Both the position numbers and the translations under genes were made by a program. Below are positions 1 to 15,489 of a DNA stretch of 64,000 nucleotides, in pieces; within the stretch, counting starts at the first letter, position 1; every line of letters begins with the position of its first letter. Under the pieces are notes generated by a model. That model was not told the origin of the DNA. It was given only the letters and a program-made list of their open reading frames with translations, and ran no database searches. The DNA comes from Betaproteobacteria bacterium CG2_30_68_42 (GTDB lineage: Bacteria > Pseudomonadota > Gammaproteobacteria > Burkholderiales > Rhodocyclaceae): contig MNXU01000074.1 in the NCBI GenBank assembly GCA_001872285.1, positions 1 to 64,000 of the forward strand. Direction: 5' to 3'.

Positions 1-794
1 TCGAACAACGAGAACAGCTTGCGCAGGCGGGCCATGTCGGAAGACAGGTCCTCGACCTCCAGCAGGTTGCGCTCGCCGGAGATCGCGTACTGGCCGGATG
101 CGTCCTCGAGTGCCTCGCCGCCGGCTTCCACCGCCGCGTTCATCAGCTCGGTGACATCGCTCTTGAGCTGGCGCAATTCGTCGTGCAGGCGGCCCCGGAT
201 CTCCTCGAAGGTGAGCCCGGCACAATGGCGATTGAGATAGTTCGCGGCGCGCACCAGTTCGGCCGCGCTGTAAGTGCGGCCGGTGAACAGGATGCGGTTC
301 TGCACGTCGCCCTCGCCGGTCACCAGGATCAGGAGCACGCGCTTGTCGGACAGGCTCAGGAATTCGATCCTGCGGATGCGCGGCTGGAGCCGGCGCGGCG
401 CGACGACGACGCCGGCGAAATGCGTGAGATGGGAAAGGAGCTGGGAGGCGGAACCGATCAGGCGCTGCGGTTGATCGCGCCGCAGCTCGCTCTCGATCTC
501 GTGGACGCGCTCCTGGGGGAGCGGGCGCACGGTGAGCAGGCAATCGACGAAGAAGCGGTAGCCGTGCGGTGTGGGAACCCGTCCGGCCGAGGTGTGGGGG
601 CTGGCGATGAAGCCCATCTCCTCGAGATCCGCCATGACGTTGCGCACCGTCGCCGGCGAGAGATCGAGTCCGGAGAACTTCGACAGCGCGCGCGAGCCGA
701 CCGGCTGGCCCTCGGCGATGTAGCGCTCGATCAGGGTCTTGAGCAGGACCTGGGCACGCTGGTCAAGCTGGTCGGGCGCGGATCGTCTTTCCAT
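1..794 (-). CDS. hrcA: Heat-inducible transcription repressor HrcA (C-terminus beyond window)
   Basis: HrcA represses class I heat-shock genes (groESL, dnaK) by binding CIRCE operators. Reading the minus strand gives 264 residues with the family's N-terminal winged-helix segment ([17 protein letters not shown], then SAGRVPT at about 68-74) followed by the GAF-like middle domain. The family is usually about 340 residues, so roughly 75 residues lie left of position 1. The start used is the ATG at 794; an in-frame ATG at 803 adds three residues and has a weak AGG nine bases upstream, so the start is open. It is divergent from nadK. No CIRCE element is seen in the 77-base gap. Confidence 0.93.
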   Translation of the reverse strand, partial: MERRSAPDQLDQRAQVLLKTLIERYIAEGQPVGSRALSKFSGLDLSPATVRNVMADLEEMGFIASPHTSAGRVPTPHGYRFFVDCLLTVRPLPQERVHEIESELRRDQPQRLIGSASQLLSHLTHFAGVVVAPRRLQPRIRRIEFLSLSDKRVLLILVTGEGDVQNRILFTGRTYSAAELVRAANYLNRHCAGLTFEEIRGRLHDELRQLKSDVTELMNAAVEAGGEALEDASGQYAISGERNLLEVEDLSSDMARLRKLFSLF

Positions 795-871
795 GGGAGG
801 CATTCTACAAAACCTGCGCCGGCGCGGGTGCGCTCGGCCGCTTCGAGTGCAAGTGTGCTTAAATTCGTCCG

Positions 872-1762
872 ATGCAGCCCATGTTCGAAACCGTCGCGCT
901 GATCGCGAAGATGCGCAGCCCCGAGATCGCGGCCGCGCTCGAGGAGCTTGCCGCCTGCCTGATCGAGGCCGGCTGCCGAGTGCTCGTCGAGGAGGGCACG
1001 GCAGGTTGCTTGGCGGCGGGCACCGCGACCGCGGCCGGCTTCGCGAGGATCGGCGAGGAGGCCGACCTCGCGCTGATCGTGGGCGGGGACGGAACGCTCC
1101 TCAGCGCGGCCCGCAGGCTCGCCGACTTCGAGGTGCCGCTGGTGGGCGTGAACCAGGGCCGGCTCGGATTCCTCACCGACATCGCGCGCACCTCGATGCG
1201 CTCGAGCCTGGCCGAGCTGCTCGCGGGCCGCTACGCGCGCGAGCGGCGCTGCCTGCTCGAAGCCGAAGTCCTGCGCGCGGGCGAGCGGGTGTTCGCCACA
1301 CTCGCGCTCAACGACGTGGTGGTGAACAAGGGCGAACTCGGCCGGATGATCGAGTTCGAGGTTCTCATCGACGGGGAGCCGATCTACAACCAGCGCAGCG
1401 ATGGCCTCATCGTCGCCACCCCGACCGGCTCGACCGCCTATGCGCTCTCGGCGAGCGGGCCGATCCTGCATCCGGCCGTGGCCGGCATCGTTCTGGTTCC
1501 GCTGTGCCCGCACGCGCTGTCCAACCGGCCGATCGTGGTGGGAGACGGCAGCCGCATCGAGATTCGCCTCATCCCGCCGCACGATGCGCGCGTGCATTGC
1601 GACGGCCAGGTCCGCTTCGATGCCCGCGCCGGAGACTGCGTGCGGGTCGAGCGCTCGGCGCGCAGCGTGACGCTGCTGCACCCGCCCGGCTACAGCTACT
1701 TCGCGATGCTGCGCGAGAAGCTGCGCTGGAGCGAAGCGCCGCGCGATCACGGGACCGACTGA
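872..1762 (+). CDS. nadK: NAD kinase
   Basis: ATP-dependent NAD kinase, which phosphorylates NAD to NADP in the cytosol and sets the NADP pool. The 296-residue product has the family hallmark GGDGT at residues 71-75, the [15 protein letters not shown] segment and the [16 protein letters not shown] nucleotide-binding segment, and has the usual full length. A second in-frame ATG three codons downstream is an equally plausible start. It is the first gene of a short run with recN, 20 bases away, an arrangement common in Betaproteobacteria, and is divergent from hrcA. Confidence 0.95.
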   Translation: MQPMFETVALIAKMRSPEIAAALEELAACLIEAGCRVLVEEGTAGCLAAGTATAAGFARIGEEADLALIVGGDGTLLSAARRLADFEVPLVGVNQGRLGFLTDIARTSMRSSLAELLAGRYARERRCLLEAEVLRAGERVFATLALNDVVVNKGELGRMIEFEVLIDGEPIYNQRSDGLIVATPTGSTAYALSASGPILHPAVAGIVLVPLCPHALSNRPIVVGDGSRIEIRLIPPHDARVHCDGQVRFDARAGDCVRVERSARSVTLLHPPGYSYFAMLREKLRWSEAPRDHGTD

Positions 1763-1782
1763 CCGGGTGCCGCGCCGGGGCG

Positions 1783-3453
1783 ATGCTGCGCCGACTCCAC
1801 ATCCGCGACTATGTCATCGTCGATGAGCTCGAACTCGCCTTCGACGCCGGCTTCGGGGCGCTGACCGGCGAGACCGGAACCGGCAAGTCCATCCTCGTCG
1901 ATGCCCTCGGGCTCGCGCTCGGCGCCCGCGCCGACGCCCGGGTGGTGCGCTCCGGGTGCGAGAGCGCCCGGATCGCCGCGGAATTCGATGCCGGGGGTGC
2001 GGCGGCCGACTGGCTGCGCGAGAACGATCTGGATTCCGGAGACTGCCTGCTGCGCCGCGTGGTGGATGCTGCCGGCCGCTCGCGCGCCTATGTCAATGGA
2101 GTTCCGGTCACCACGGGGAAACTCAAGGAGCTCGGCGAGCGCCTGGCCGATCTCCACGGCCAGCATGCCCATCTCGCGCTGCTGCGCGCCGAAGGCCAGC
2201 GCGCCCTGCTCGATGCGCACGGCGAGGCCGGTGCGCTGGCGGGCGAGGTGGGCGCGCGCTTCCGCGAATTTTCCGCCCTGCGCGAAGCGCGAGAGCGCAC
2301 GCAGGCAGCCGCCGCCGCCTTCGAGCGCGAGCGCGAACTGCTGGACTGGGAGCTGGCCGAGTTGCGCCGGCTCGCCTTCGATCCGGGACGCTGGAGCGAG
2401 ACGCTGCACGAGCAGCGCCGGCTCGCCCATGCCGTGAGCCTGATCGAGGGTAGCGGGCAGGCGCTGTCGGCGCTCGAAGATGGAGATGGGGCCGCAGTCG
2501 GGCGGCTCGGCCACGCGCTCGGGCAAGTCGAAACGCTCACCGGGGACGATCCCTCGCTCGGCGAGATCTCCGCCCTGCTGCGCAGCGCCCACAACGAACT
2601 CGCGGAAGCCTCGCGCGCGCTCAGGCAATACCGCGACCGCATCGAACCCGAACCGGAGCGGCTCTCGGAGCTCGAAGCCCGCATCGCCGCGGTCACCGCG
2701 GCCGCGCGCAGGCACCGCGTCGCGCCCGAGGAACTCGGCGAGGTGGAAGCGCGCCTCGCCCGCAGGCTGGACGAGCTGACTGCGGCTGCCGACCCCCGGC
2801 TCGCGGCCAGCCGCGAGGCCGAGGCGCGTGCGGCCTTCGAGCAAAGCGCCAGGGCGTTGAGCGCAATCAGGCAGCGCGCGGCCGGCCGGCTCTCGGAGGA
2901 AGTCACGCGGCTGATGCAGGATCTGGCGATGAAGGGCGGCGCCTTCGAGGCCGCCCTCGTCCCGCTCGCCGAGGGAAACGCGACCGGCATGGAGAGCCTC
3001 GAATTCCGCGTCTCGACCCGCGCCGGCCAGCCGCCCGGAGCCCTCGCGCGCGTGGCCTCCGGCGGCGAGCTCTCCCGCATCGGCCTGGCGATCCAGGTCG
3101 TGGCGAGCCGCGCGGGCGAAGCCCCGACGCTGATCTTCGACGAGGTCGATGTAGGCATCGGCGGGGCCACCGCGGAGATCGTCGGGCGCCTGCTGCGCGC
3201 GACCGCCCGCTCGCGCCAGGTGCTGTGCGTCACCCACCTGCCGCAGGTCGCCGCCCAGGCCGACTGGCAGTGGAGCGTCGCCAAGGTGGATCGCGGCGCA
3301 TCTGTGGTGAGCCGGGTGGTCGCGCTCGACGGGGAGCAGCGGATCGAGGAGATCGCCCGCATGCTCGGCGGCATCCGGGTGACCGAGACGACCCGCCGGC
3401 ATGCGCGCGAGATGCTGGCCCTCAGCTCGCCCGGTACGGGCACTCGGGCGTGA
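1783..3453 (+). CDS. recN: DNA repair protein RecN
   Basis: SMC-like ATPase acting early in recombinational repair of double-strand breaks. The 556-residue product carries Walker A GETGTGKS at residues 29-36, a long Arg/Glu/Ala-rich coiled-coil middle, the SGGELSR ABC signature near the C-terminus and Walker B LIFDEVDVGIGG. E. coli RecN has 553 residues, so it is complete. The frame stays open far upstream, but family alignment puts the start at ATG 1783, 20 bases after nadK. The 3' end runs 32 bases into the tail of the convergent fur gene. No LexA box was seen in the short upstream gap. Confidence 0.95.
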   Translation: MLRRLHIRDYVIVDELELAFDAGFGALTGETGTGKSILVDALGLALGARADARVVRSGCESARIAAEFDAGGAAADWLRENDLDSGDCLLRRVVDAAGRSRAYVNGVPVTTGKLKELGERLADLHGQHAHLALLRAEGQRALLDAHGEAGALAGEVGARFREFSALREARERTQAAAAAFERERELLDWELAELRRLAFDPGRWSETLHEQRRLAHAVSLIEGSGQALSALEDGDGAAVGRLGHALGQVETLTGDDPSLGEISALLRSAHNELAEASRALRQYRDRIEPEPERLSELEARIAAVTAAARRHRVAPEELGEVEARLARRLDELTAAADPRLAASREAEARAAFEQSARALSAIRQRAAGRLSEEVTRLMQDLAMKGGAFEAALVPLAEGNATGMESLEFRVSTRAGQPPGALARVASGGELSRIGLAIQVVASRAGEAPTLIFDEVDVGIGGATAEIVGRLLRATARSRQVLCVTHLPQVAAQADWQWSVAKVDRGASVVSRVVALDGEQRIEEIARMLGGIRVTETTRRHAREMLALSSPGTGTRA

Positions 3454-3850
3454 CGCAGTCGCAGTACAGGGTGAGCGCGTGGCTGCGCACGGCGAAACCG
3501 CGGGCCGCCGCGGCCTTCTGCTGGCGGGTCTCGATGCCCTGATCGAAGAATTCCTCTACCCGCCCGCACTGGATGCAGACGATGTGGTCATGATGGGCCG
3601 CTGCCTTCAGTTCGAATGCAGCCCTGCCCGACTCGAAGTAGTGCCGTTCCAGCAGTCCGGCCTCCTCGAACTGCGTGAGCACGCGGTAGATCGTCGCCAG
3701 GCCCACGTCCACGCCTTCTCCCGTGAGCGTGCGGTAGACATCCTCGGCGCTCATGTGGCGGGCCTGCGGGCGCCGGAACAGATCGAGGATGCGCAGCCGC
3801 GCCGAGGTGGCCTTGAGGCCGATGCTCTTCAGTTGTTGCGAATCGCTCAT
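3422..3850 (-). CDS. fur: Ferric uptake regulator Fur
   Basis: Iron-responsive repressor. The 142-residue product has the N-terminal winged helix (GLATIYRVLTQFEEAGLL at 50-67), the HHDH metal motif at 86-89, and cysteine pairs C92/C95 and C130/C132/C137 of the structural zinc site. Length and motifs match classical Fur rather than Zur or PerR. It is transcribed toward recN and overlaps its last 32 bases tail to tail; bamE lies divergently on the other side, the arrangement common in Betaproteobacteria. No convincing Fur box was found in its own promoter region. Confidence 0.95.
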   Translation of the reverse strand: MSDSQQLKSIGLKATSARLRILDLFRRPQARHMSAEDVYRTLTGEGVDVGLATIYRVLTQFEEAGLLERHYFESGRAAFELKAAAHHDHIVCIQCGRVEEFFDQGIETRQQKAAAARGFAVRSHALTLYCDCVTPECPYRAS

Positions 3851-3902
3851 GGATCGCTCCGGGCAGGTCGGGCGCCGCGCCGGCGGCGCTGGCACGCGCC
3901 CG

Positions 3903-3916
3903 TATGATATAGAATC
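3903..3916. promoter_or_regulatory. AT-rich core of the fur/bamE divergent promoter
   Basis: The only AT-rich patch in the 75-base fur-bamE gap contains TATGAT (3903-3908) and TAGAAT (3910-3915) on the plus strand and TATCAT-like hexamers on the minus strand. It lies 10-20 bases before the bamE ATG. No good -35 hexamer stands at 16-18 bases, so this is only a probable promoter core. Confidence 0.35.
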
Positions 3917-3925
3917 GGCGCCGCC

Positions 3926-5192
<1,267 letters not shown>

Positions 5193-5196
5193 GCCG

Positions 5197-5226
5197 TTGC
5201 CGGCAGCCCGGTGCCCGGGCTATAAT
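5197..5226 (+). promoter_or_regulatory. Sigma-70-type promoter for carAB
   Basis: TTGCCG at 5197-5202 and a perfect TATAAT at 5221-5226 are separated by 18 bases. Transcription would start near 5233, which leaves a leader of about 70 bases before the carA ATG. The match was judged by eye. Confidence 0.65.
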
Positions 5227-5235
5227 CCGCGGCCC

Positions 5236-5256
5236 ATGCGGCGGGACCGGCCTTGA
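5236..5256 (+). CDS. Putative carAB leader peptide, six residues (MRRDRP)
   Basis: A six-codon reading frame begins at an ATG about three bases after the predicted transcription start: Met-Arg-Arg-Asp-Arg-Pro-stop, with three CGG arginine codons. Its stop codon lies in the loop of the following hairpin. Arginine is an end product of the carbamoyl phosphate pathway, so an arginine-sensing leader is possible, but the frame has no ribosome binding site and may be chance in such GC-rich DNA. Confidence 0.3.
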   Translation: MRRDRP

Positions 5257-5268
5257 GGCCTGTCCCGC
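5241..5268 (+). promoter_or_regulatory. Hairpin in the carAB leader, possible attenuator
   Basis: GCGGGAC and GTCCCGC at the two ends, plus an inner GGCC/GGCC, form a stem of about 11 pairs with one mismatch around the loop TTGA. It is followed by TTGT, a short U-rich tail. It sits at the very 5' end of the predicted carAB transcript, so it could act as an attenuator or an mRNA-stabilising cap. Confidence 0.45.
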
Positions 5269-5303
5269 TTGTCATGTGGCGCGTTTCCCCCACCGAGTGT
5301 CCG

Positions 5304-6446
5304 ATGAATTCTGCGCCAGAGACCCTGCCTGCCGCCCTGATCCTGGCCGACGGCACCGTGTTTCGGGGCACCGGAATCGGAGCCGCCGGAATGCGGGTCG
5401 GGGAGGTGGTGTTCAACACCTCGATCACCGGCTATCAGGAGATCCTCGGCGATCCCTCGTATTGCCGCCAGATCGTCACGCTGACCTATCCGCACATCGG
5501 CAACACCGGGGTCAACGAGGAGGATCGCGAGTCGGCGGGCGTGTTCGCGGCCGGCCTGGTGGTGCGCGACTGCCCGGCGCTCGCTTCGAGCTGGCGCATG
5601 GAACGCACGCTGCCGGAATACCTGCGCGCCGAGGACGTGGTGGCGATCGCGGGCATCGACACCCGCAGGCTGACCCGCATCCTGCGCGAGAAGGGCGCAC
5701 AGAGCGGCTGCCTGGTGGCCGGGGAGATCGACGAGGAGCGCGCGCTGCGCGAGGCGCGGGCCTTCCCCGGACTCGCCGGCATGGATCTGGCGAAGGTGGT
5801 CAGCACAGCACGGCCCTACCAGTGGAGCGAGGGCGAGTGGCGCCGGGGCGAGGGCTTCCGGGCGCCGCCGGCGCCGCGCTTCCACGTCGTGGCCTATGAC
5901 TTCGGCATCAAGCGCAACATCCTGCGCATGCTCGCGGCCCGCGGCTGCCGGCTCACCGTGGTGCCCGCGACGACCGGCGCGAAGGAGGCGATGGCGCTCG
6001 CGCCCGACGGCATCTTCCTCTCGAACGGGCCCGGCGACCCCGAGCCCTGCGGCTACGCGGTGGAGGCGATCCGGGAACTGGTGGCGGGCGGCATCCCGAC
6101 CTTCGGCATCTGCCTCGGGCATCAGTTGCTCGCGCTCGCCTCGGGGGCGGGCACGGTCAAGATGAAGTTCGGCCACCACGGCGCCAACCATCCGGTCAAG
6201 GACCTGGACAGCGGCCGCGTACTCATCACCAGCCAGAACCACGGCTTCGCCGTGGATGCGCAGGGCCTGCCGGCGAACCTGAGAGTCACCCACGTGTCGC
6301 TCTTCGACGGCAGCCTGCAGGGCATCGCGCGCACCGATGCGCCGGCATTCTCCTTCCAGGGGCATCCCGAGGCGAGTCCCGGCCCGCACGACATGGCCTA
6401 CCTGTTCGAGCGCTTCGTGGGCCTGATGGAAGAGGCGAAGGCCTGA
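5304..6446 (+). CDS. carA: Carbamoyl-phosphate synthase small subunit
   Basis: Glutamine amidotransferase subunit that feeds ammonia to CarB for carbamoyl phosphate, used for arginine and pyrimidines. The 380-residue product has the N-terminal CPSase small domain ([20 protein letters not shown]) and a class I amidotransferase domain with nucleophile Cys in [15 protein letters not shown] and the His-Glu pair in [13 protein letters not shown]. An in-frame ATG at 5274 would add ten residues that look nothing like the family, so 5304 is preferred. carB follows after four bases. Confidence 0.95.
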   Translation: MNSAPETLPAALILADGTVFRGTGIGAAGMRVGEVVFNTSITGYQEILGDPSYCRQIVTLTYPHIGNTGVNEEDRESAGVFAAGLVVRDCPALASSWRMERTLPEYLRAEDVVAIAGIDTRRLTRILREKGAQSGCLVAGEIDEERALREARAFPGLAGMDLAKVVSTARPYQWSEGEWRRGEGFRAPPAPRFHVVAYDFGIKRNILRMLAARGCRLTVVPATTGAKEAMALAPDGIFLSNGPGDPEPCGYAVEAIRELVAGGIPTFGICLGHQLLALASGAGTVKMKFGHHGANHPVKDLDSGRVLITSQNHGFAVDAQGLPANLRVTHVSLFDGSLQGIARTDAPAFSFQGHPEASPGPHDMAYLFERFVGLMEEAKA

Positions 6447-6450
6447 AGCC

Positions 6451-9656
<3,206 letters not shown>

Positions 9657-9660
<4 letters not shown>

Positions 9661-10133
9661 GCAAGAATCCGCTGACGATCCACGGCGCCGCGGCGCTGCG
9701 CGAGGAGCTCGCCCGGCTCAAGACCGTCGAGCGCCCCATGATCGTGGCGGCGATCGCGGAGGCCCGCGCCCATGGCGACCTGTCGGAGAACGCCGAGTAC
9801 TCCGCCGCCAAGGAGCGCCAGGGCTTCATCGAGGGGCGCATCCGGGAGATCGAATCGAAGCTGGCGAACGCGCAGATCATCGACCCGCGCCTGCTGGATG
9901 CCGACGGGCGCTGCGTGTTCGGCGCGACGGTCGAGATCGAGGACATGGAAAGCGGCACGCGGGTGCGTTACCAGATCGTCGGCGACGACGAGGCCGACAT
10001 CCGCCAGGGCAAGATCTCGATCGGCTCGCCGCTCGCGCGCGCCCTGATCGGCAAGTACGCCGGGGACGTCGTCGAGGTGCAGGCGCCGGGCGGCGTGCGC
10101 GAATACGAGATCTGCGACGTCCGCTACGTTTGA
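9657..10133 (+). CDS. greA: Transcription elongation factor GreA
   Basis: Binds the secondary channel of RNA polymerase and stimulates cleavage of backtracked RNA. The 158-residue product has the N-terminal coiled-coil hairpin with the acidic tip ([20 protein letters not shown] at about 37-56) and the C-terminal FKBP-like domain ([20 protein letters not shown]). The start overlaps the carB stop by four bases. carB-greA neighbours are common in Proteobacteria. Confidence 0.95.
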
Positions 10134-10145
10134 GAATCCGCGCCG

Positions 10146-10607
10146 ATGAGACGCATCGCGGATTCGCTCTACGCCATCTGCATCACGGCCTGGGTCGGGG
10201 GGCTGTGGGCGATCGGCTACCTCGCGGCCCCGACGCTGTTCCGTGCGCTCCCCGACCGGGCGCTCGCCGGCGAGCTGGCGGGCCGGCTGTTCGCGCTGAT
10301 CGGCTGGGTGGGCATCGCCTGCGCCGTCTACCTGCTGGCGTTTCTCCTCGTGCGGCGCGGCTGGCGGGCGTTCGCCGCGGCCCCGTTCTGGATCGTCGCG
10401 GCGATGGCCGCGATGACGCTCGCCGGGCAGTTCGGCATCCAGCCGCTGCTCGCCGAGCTCAAGGCCGATGCGCTCCCGCGCGAGGTGATGGAGAGCGTGC
10501 TGCGCAACCGGTTCGCGGTCTGGCACGGCGTGGCGAGCGTGCTCTACCTCATCGAGAGCCTGGCCGGCCTCGCGCTCGTCGTGCTGCACGCGCGGGCGGG
10601 GCGGTGA
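10146..10607 (+). CDS. DUF4149 domain membrane protein
   Basis: A 153-residue integral membrane protein with about four predicted helices (around residues 8-27, 48-68, 78-97 and 130-149). The opening (SLYAICITAWVGGLWAIGYLAAPTLF, shown only in part) is the pattern I associate with DUF4149 proteins that sit next to greA or rlmE/ftsH in Betaproteobacteria. The function is unknown. It lies 12 bases after greA and its stop overlaps the rlmE GTG start by four bases, so it is probably co-transcribed with both. Confidence 0.8.
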   Translation: MRRIADSLYAICITAWVGGLWAIGYLAAPTLFRALPDRALAGELAGRLFALIGWVGIACAVYLLAFLLVRRGWRAFAAAPFWIVAAMAAMTLAGQFGIQPLLAELKADALPREVMESVLRNRFAVWHGVASVLYLIESLAGLALVVLHARAGR

Positions 10608-11218
10608 GACGCAGCCGGAGTGCGGGCGCATGGCTGCGCCGGCATGTCTCGGACCCGTATGTGAGGCAGGCGCGGGCGGGCGGCTGGCGCTCGCGCGCCG
10701 CCTTCAAGCTGATCGAAATCGACCGGCGCGATGCGCTGCTGCGCCCCGGCGCCTTCGTGGTCGATCTCGGCGCGGCGCCCGGAAGCTGGTCGCAGGTGGC
10801 GGTGAGTCGCGCGGGTGCGGGGCGGGTGATCGGCATCGATCTGCTCCCGATCGCGCCGCTGGCGGGTGCGGTGTTCGTCCTGGGCGATGTGCGCAGCGCC
10901 GGCGATTCTGCGGCGATCGAGGCTCTGCTTCCGGACGGCGGCGCGGACCTTGTACTTTCGGACATGGCCCCCAATCTGTCGGGAGTGGCGGCGGCCGATC
11001 AGGCGCGCTCGGCCGAACTGGTCGAGGTGGCGGCCGAATTCAGCGCACGGGCCCTGAAGCGCGGCGGCGACCTGCTGGTCAAGGTGTTCCAGGGCTCGGA
11101 GTTCGTGCGTCTGCGCGCCCTGCTGACGTCGGCCTTCGAGCGGGTGCTGGTGCGCAAGCCCGGTGCCTCGCGCGGCGAGAGCGCCGAGTGCTATCTGCTG
11201 TGCCGGGGCCGGCGCTGA
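10604..11218 (+). CDS. rlmE: 23S rRNA (uridine-2'-O-)-methyltransferase RlmE (FtsJ)
   Basis: Methylates U2552 in the A-loop of 23S rRNA in the 50S particle. The 204-residue product begins with the typical SDPYVRQARAGGWRSRAAFKL, followed by the SAM-binding motif VVDLGAAPGSWSQ, the LSDMAPNLSG motif and the LLVKVFQG catalytic Lys segment of the K-D-K-E tetrad. The start is a GTG overlapping the preceding stop by four bases. Next downstream is ftsH, as in E. coli rlmE-ftsH, but with its own promoter in between. Confidence 0.93.
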   Translation: MRRSRSAGAWLRRHVSDPYVRQARAGGWRSRAAFKLIEIDRRDALLRPGAFVVDLGAAPGSWSQVAVSRAGAGRVIGIDLLPIAPLAGAVFVLGDVRSAGDSAAIEALLPDGGADLVLSDMAPNLSGVAAADQARSAELVEVAAEFSARALKRGGDLLVKVFQGSEFVRLRALLTSAFERVLVRKPGASRGESAECYLLCRGRR

Positions 11219-11239
11219 AGAAACCGCCGAACGTGCCGT

Positions 11240-11268
11240 TTGCTCGCAGGAACGATCGGTCTTAGAAT
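11240..11268 (+). promoter_or_regulatory. Promoter upstream of ftsH
   Basis: TTGCTC at 11240-11245 and TAGAAT at 11263-11268 with a 17-base spacer, in the 134-base gap after rlmE. Transcription from about 11275 would give a leader of about 78 bases if ftsH starts at 11353. A heat-shock (sigma-32) promoter was not evident. Confidence 0.5.
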
Positions 11269-11352
11269 CGGTCAATGTTCGGGCCGGAGCGCGTGGATCC
11301 TCCGGCGGCCCGGCGAATGTTCGCCCCGGCGGCGGGGCAGGCGAGGAGAGCG

Positions 11353-13236
<1,884 letters not shown>

Positions 13237-13241
13237 CCTTG

Positions 13242-13270
13242 CTGCGGCGCGCGCCGCACGCGCGCCGCAG
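13242..13270 (+). promoter_or_regulatory. Perfect 12-bp hairpin between ftsH and folP
   Basis: CTGCGGCGCGCG (13242-13253) pairs perfectly with CGCGCGCCGCAG (13259-13270) around the loop CCGCA. It ends eight bases before the folP ATG and occupies the place of the ribosome binding site. No T-run follows, so it is not a classical terminator; it may separate ftsH expression from folP/glmM. Confidence 0.55.
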
Positions 13271-13277
13271 CGCCACG

Positions 13278-14126
13278 ATGACCGCGAAGTTCCTCGCCTG
13301 CGGCCGCTTCCGCATCGACCTGTCGCACCCGCGGCTGATGGCGATCCTGAACGTCACCGAGGATTCCTTTTCCGGAGACGGGCTGGGTGCCGATCTGCGC
13401 GCCGCATGCGAGCGGGCACGGCGCTGCGTGGAGGAGGGTGCCGACCTCCTCGACATCGGCGCGGAGTCCACTCGCCCCGGCGCGCGACCGGTCTCCGCGG
13501 CCGAAGAGATCGCGCGCGTGATTCCGGCGGTCGAGGCGCTGCGCGGTGCCGGCGTGCCGCTCTCGGTCGATACGCGCCATGCCGAAGTCATGCGGGCGGC
13601 GCTCGCGGCGGGCGCCGACATGATCAACGACGTGGCCGCGCTGCGTGATCCCGGCGCGATTCAAGCGGTCGCCGCGAGCCGGGCCGCGGTCTGCCTCATG
13701 CACATGCGGGGGGAGCCTGCGACGATGCAGGAGCGCCCGCACTACGACGACGCGGTGGTGGAGATCGGTGCCTTCCTGCGCGGGCGCGCGCAGGCCGCGC
13801 GCGAGGCCGGCATCGATGCCGATCGCATCCTCCTCGATCCCGGCTTCGGCTTCGGAAAACGGCTCGAAGACAATCTCGCGCTGCTCAAGCGGCTCGGCAG
13901 AATTGCCGATATCGGGTACCCGGTGGCTGCGGGTCTCTCGCGCAAGTCCATGCTGGGGGCATTGACCGGGCGGCCGGTCGGAGAGCGGCTCGCTGCGAGT
14001 GTCGCCGCCGCGCTGATCGCGGCGGAAAACGGGGCGCGCGTGCTGCGCGTGCATGATGTCGCCGCGACGCGCGATGCGCTTGCGGTGCGCGAGGCGGTCG
14101 ATTCGTGGGGGGAGGACAGGGGATGA
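13278..14126 (+). CDS. folP: Dihydropteroate synthase
   Basis: Condenses 6-hydroxymethyl-dihydropterin diphosphate with p-aminobenzoate in folate synthesis; it is the sulfonamide target. The 282-residue product (a usual family length) has [15 protein letters not shown] near the N-terminus, [11 protein letters not shown] for substrate binding, [15 protein letters not shown] and the C-terminal SRKSMLG loop. The start is the ATG after the strong hairpin; no Shine-Dalgarno is visible. It follows ftsH and overlaps glmM by four bases, the conserved ftsH-folP-glmM order. Confidence 0.95.
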   Translation: MTAKFLACGRFRIDLSHPRLMAILNVTEDSFSGDGLGADLRAACERARRCVEEGADLLDIGAESTRPGARPVSAAEEIARVIPAVEALRGAGVPLSVDTRHAEVMRAALAAGADMINDVAALRDPGAIQAVAASRAAVCLMHMRGEPATMQERPHYDDAVVEIGAFLRGRAQAAREAGIDADRILLDPGFGFGKRLEDNLALLKRLGRIADIGYPVAAGLSRKSMLGALTGRPVGERLAASVAAALIAAENGARVLRVHDVAATRDALAVREAVDSWGEDRG

Positions 14127-15481
14127 GCAGGAAGTATTTCGGCACTGACGGAATCCGCGGGCGGGTCGGAGAGGCACCGGTGACGCCCGAGTTCGTCATG
14201 CATCTGGGCTATGCCGCCGGCACCGTGCTCGCGGCGGCGAGCGGGGATCTGGGCGGGGCCGAGCGGCCCGCGGTGCTGATCGGCAAGGACACCCGCATCT
14301 CCGGCTACATGCTGGAATCCGCGCTCGAAGCGGGACTCTCTGCGGCCGGCGTCGATTCGGTGCTGGTCGGCCCGATGCCGACCCCGGCGGTGGCCTACCT
14401 GACCCGCGCGCTGCGGCTGCAGGCGGGCGCGGTCATCAGCGCCTCGCACAATCCGTACGAGGACAACGGCATCAAGTTCTTCTGCGCCCAGGGGCTCAAG
14501 CTTCCCGACGAGACGGAGGCGGCGATTGAGGCGGCGCTCGACCGCCCGATCGTGTGCCGGCCCACGGCGGAACTGGGCAAGGCGCGGCGGATGGACGATG
14601 CGGACGGGCGCTACATCGAGTTCTGCAAGAGCACCTTCCCCAACGAACTGGATCTGCGCGGCATGCGCATCGTGGTCGATTGCGCGCACGGCGCGGCCTA
14701 CCACCTCGCCCGCCACGTCTTCCACGAACTGGGTGCCGACGTCACCGCGATCGGCGTGAGCCCGAACGGCGTGAATATCAACAAGGGATGCGGCGCGACC
14801 CGGCCGGCCGCGCTCCAGCGATCGGTGACCGAACAGCACGCCGACCTCGGCATCGCGCTCGACGGCGACGGTGACCGCGTGGTGATCGCGGACGGCAGCG
14901 GGCGCCTCTACGACGGCGACATGCTGCTCTACGTGATCGCGCGGAGCCGCCAGGCGGCGGGAACGTTGCGCGGCGGCGTGGCGGGCACACTGATGACCAA
15001 CTTTGCCCTGGAGCGCGCGCTCGCCGCGATGGGGATCCCGTTCGCGCGGGCCAGGGTGGGCGACCGCTACGTCCTCGAGCTGCTGCAGAAGAACGGCTGG
15101 CAGCTCGGGGGCGAGAACTCCGGTCACATCGTCTGTCTGGACAAGCATACGACCGGCGACGGAATCATCTCGGCACTCCAGGTGCTGCACGCGATGCGGG
15201 CACGGGGCGCGAGCCTTGCGGAGATCACCGCCGGCTTCGAGCTCTATCCGCAGGTGCTCGTGAACGTGCGTGTGCCGAAGGGATTCGACTTCAGGGGACA
15301 CGGCGCGGTGCGCGACGCGGTGACGAGCGCGGAATCGGATCTGGCCGGAGCGGGCCGGGTGCTGTTGCGGCCCTCCGGAACCGAGCCCCTGCTGCGGGTG
15401 ATGGTGGAAGGGCGCGACGCGGCACATGTGGAAGCGCTCGCGCACCGGATCGCGGGCGTGGTCGAGCGGGCGGCGGCCTGA
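14123..15481 (+). CDS. glmM: Phosphoglucosamine mutase
   Basis: Interconverts glucosamine-6-phosphate and glucosamine-1-phosphate on the route to UDP-GlcNAc for cell wall and LPS. The 452-residue product has the N-terminal YFGTDGIRG, the phosphoserine loop ISASHNP with catalytic Ser108, the Mg-binding DGDGDR at 247-252, GGENSGH for sugar binding and the C-terminal phosphate loop [25 protein letters not shown] lies directly before the ATG, and the start overlaps the folP stop by four bases. Confidence 0.96.
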   Translation: MSRKYFGTDGIRGRVGEAPVTPEFVMHLGYAAGTVLAAASGDLGGAERPAVLIGKDTRISGYMLESALEAGLSAAGVDSVLVGPMPTPAVAYLTRALRLQAGAVISASHNPYEDNGIKFFCAQGLKLPDETEAAIEAALDRPIVCRPTAELGKARRMDDADGRYIEFCKSTFPNELDLRGMRIVVDCAHGAAYHLARHVFHELGADVTAIGVSPNGVNINKGCGATRPAALQRSVTEQHADLGIALDGDGDRVVIADGSGRLYDGDMLLYVIARSRQAAGTLRGGVAGTLMTNFALERALAAMGIPFARARVGDRYVLELLQKNGWQLGGENSGHIVCLDKHTTGDGIISALQVLHAMRARGASLAEITAGFELYPQVLVNVRVPKGFDFRGHGAVRDAVTSAESDLAGAGRVLLRPSGTEPLLRVMVEGRDAAHVEALAHRIAGVVERAAA

Positions 15482-15489
15482 AGAACGAA

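Noticed and set aside
739-1782. N-terminal extension of recN through the nadK region
   Set aside because: The extension overlaps hrcA and nadK, is Arg/Gly-rich and unlike any RecN; the real start is at 1783.
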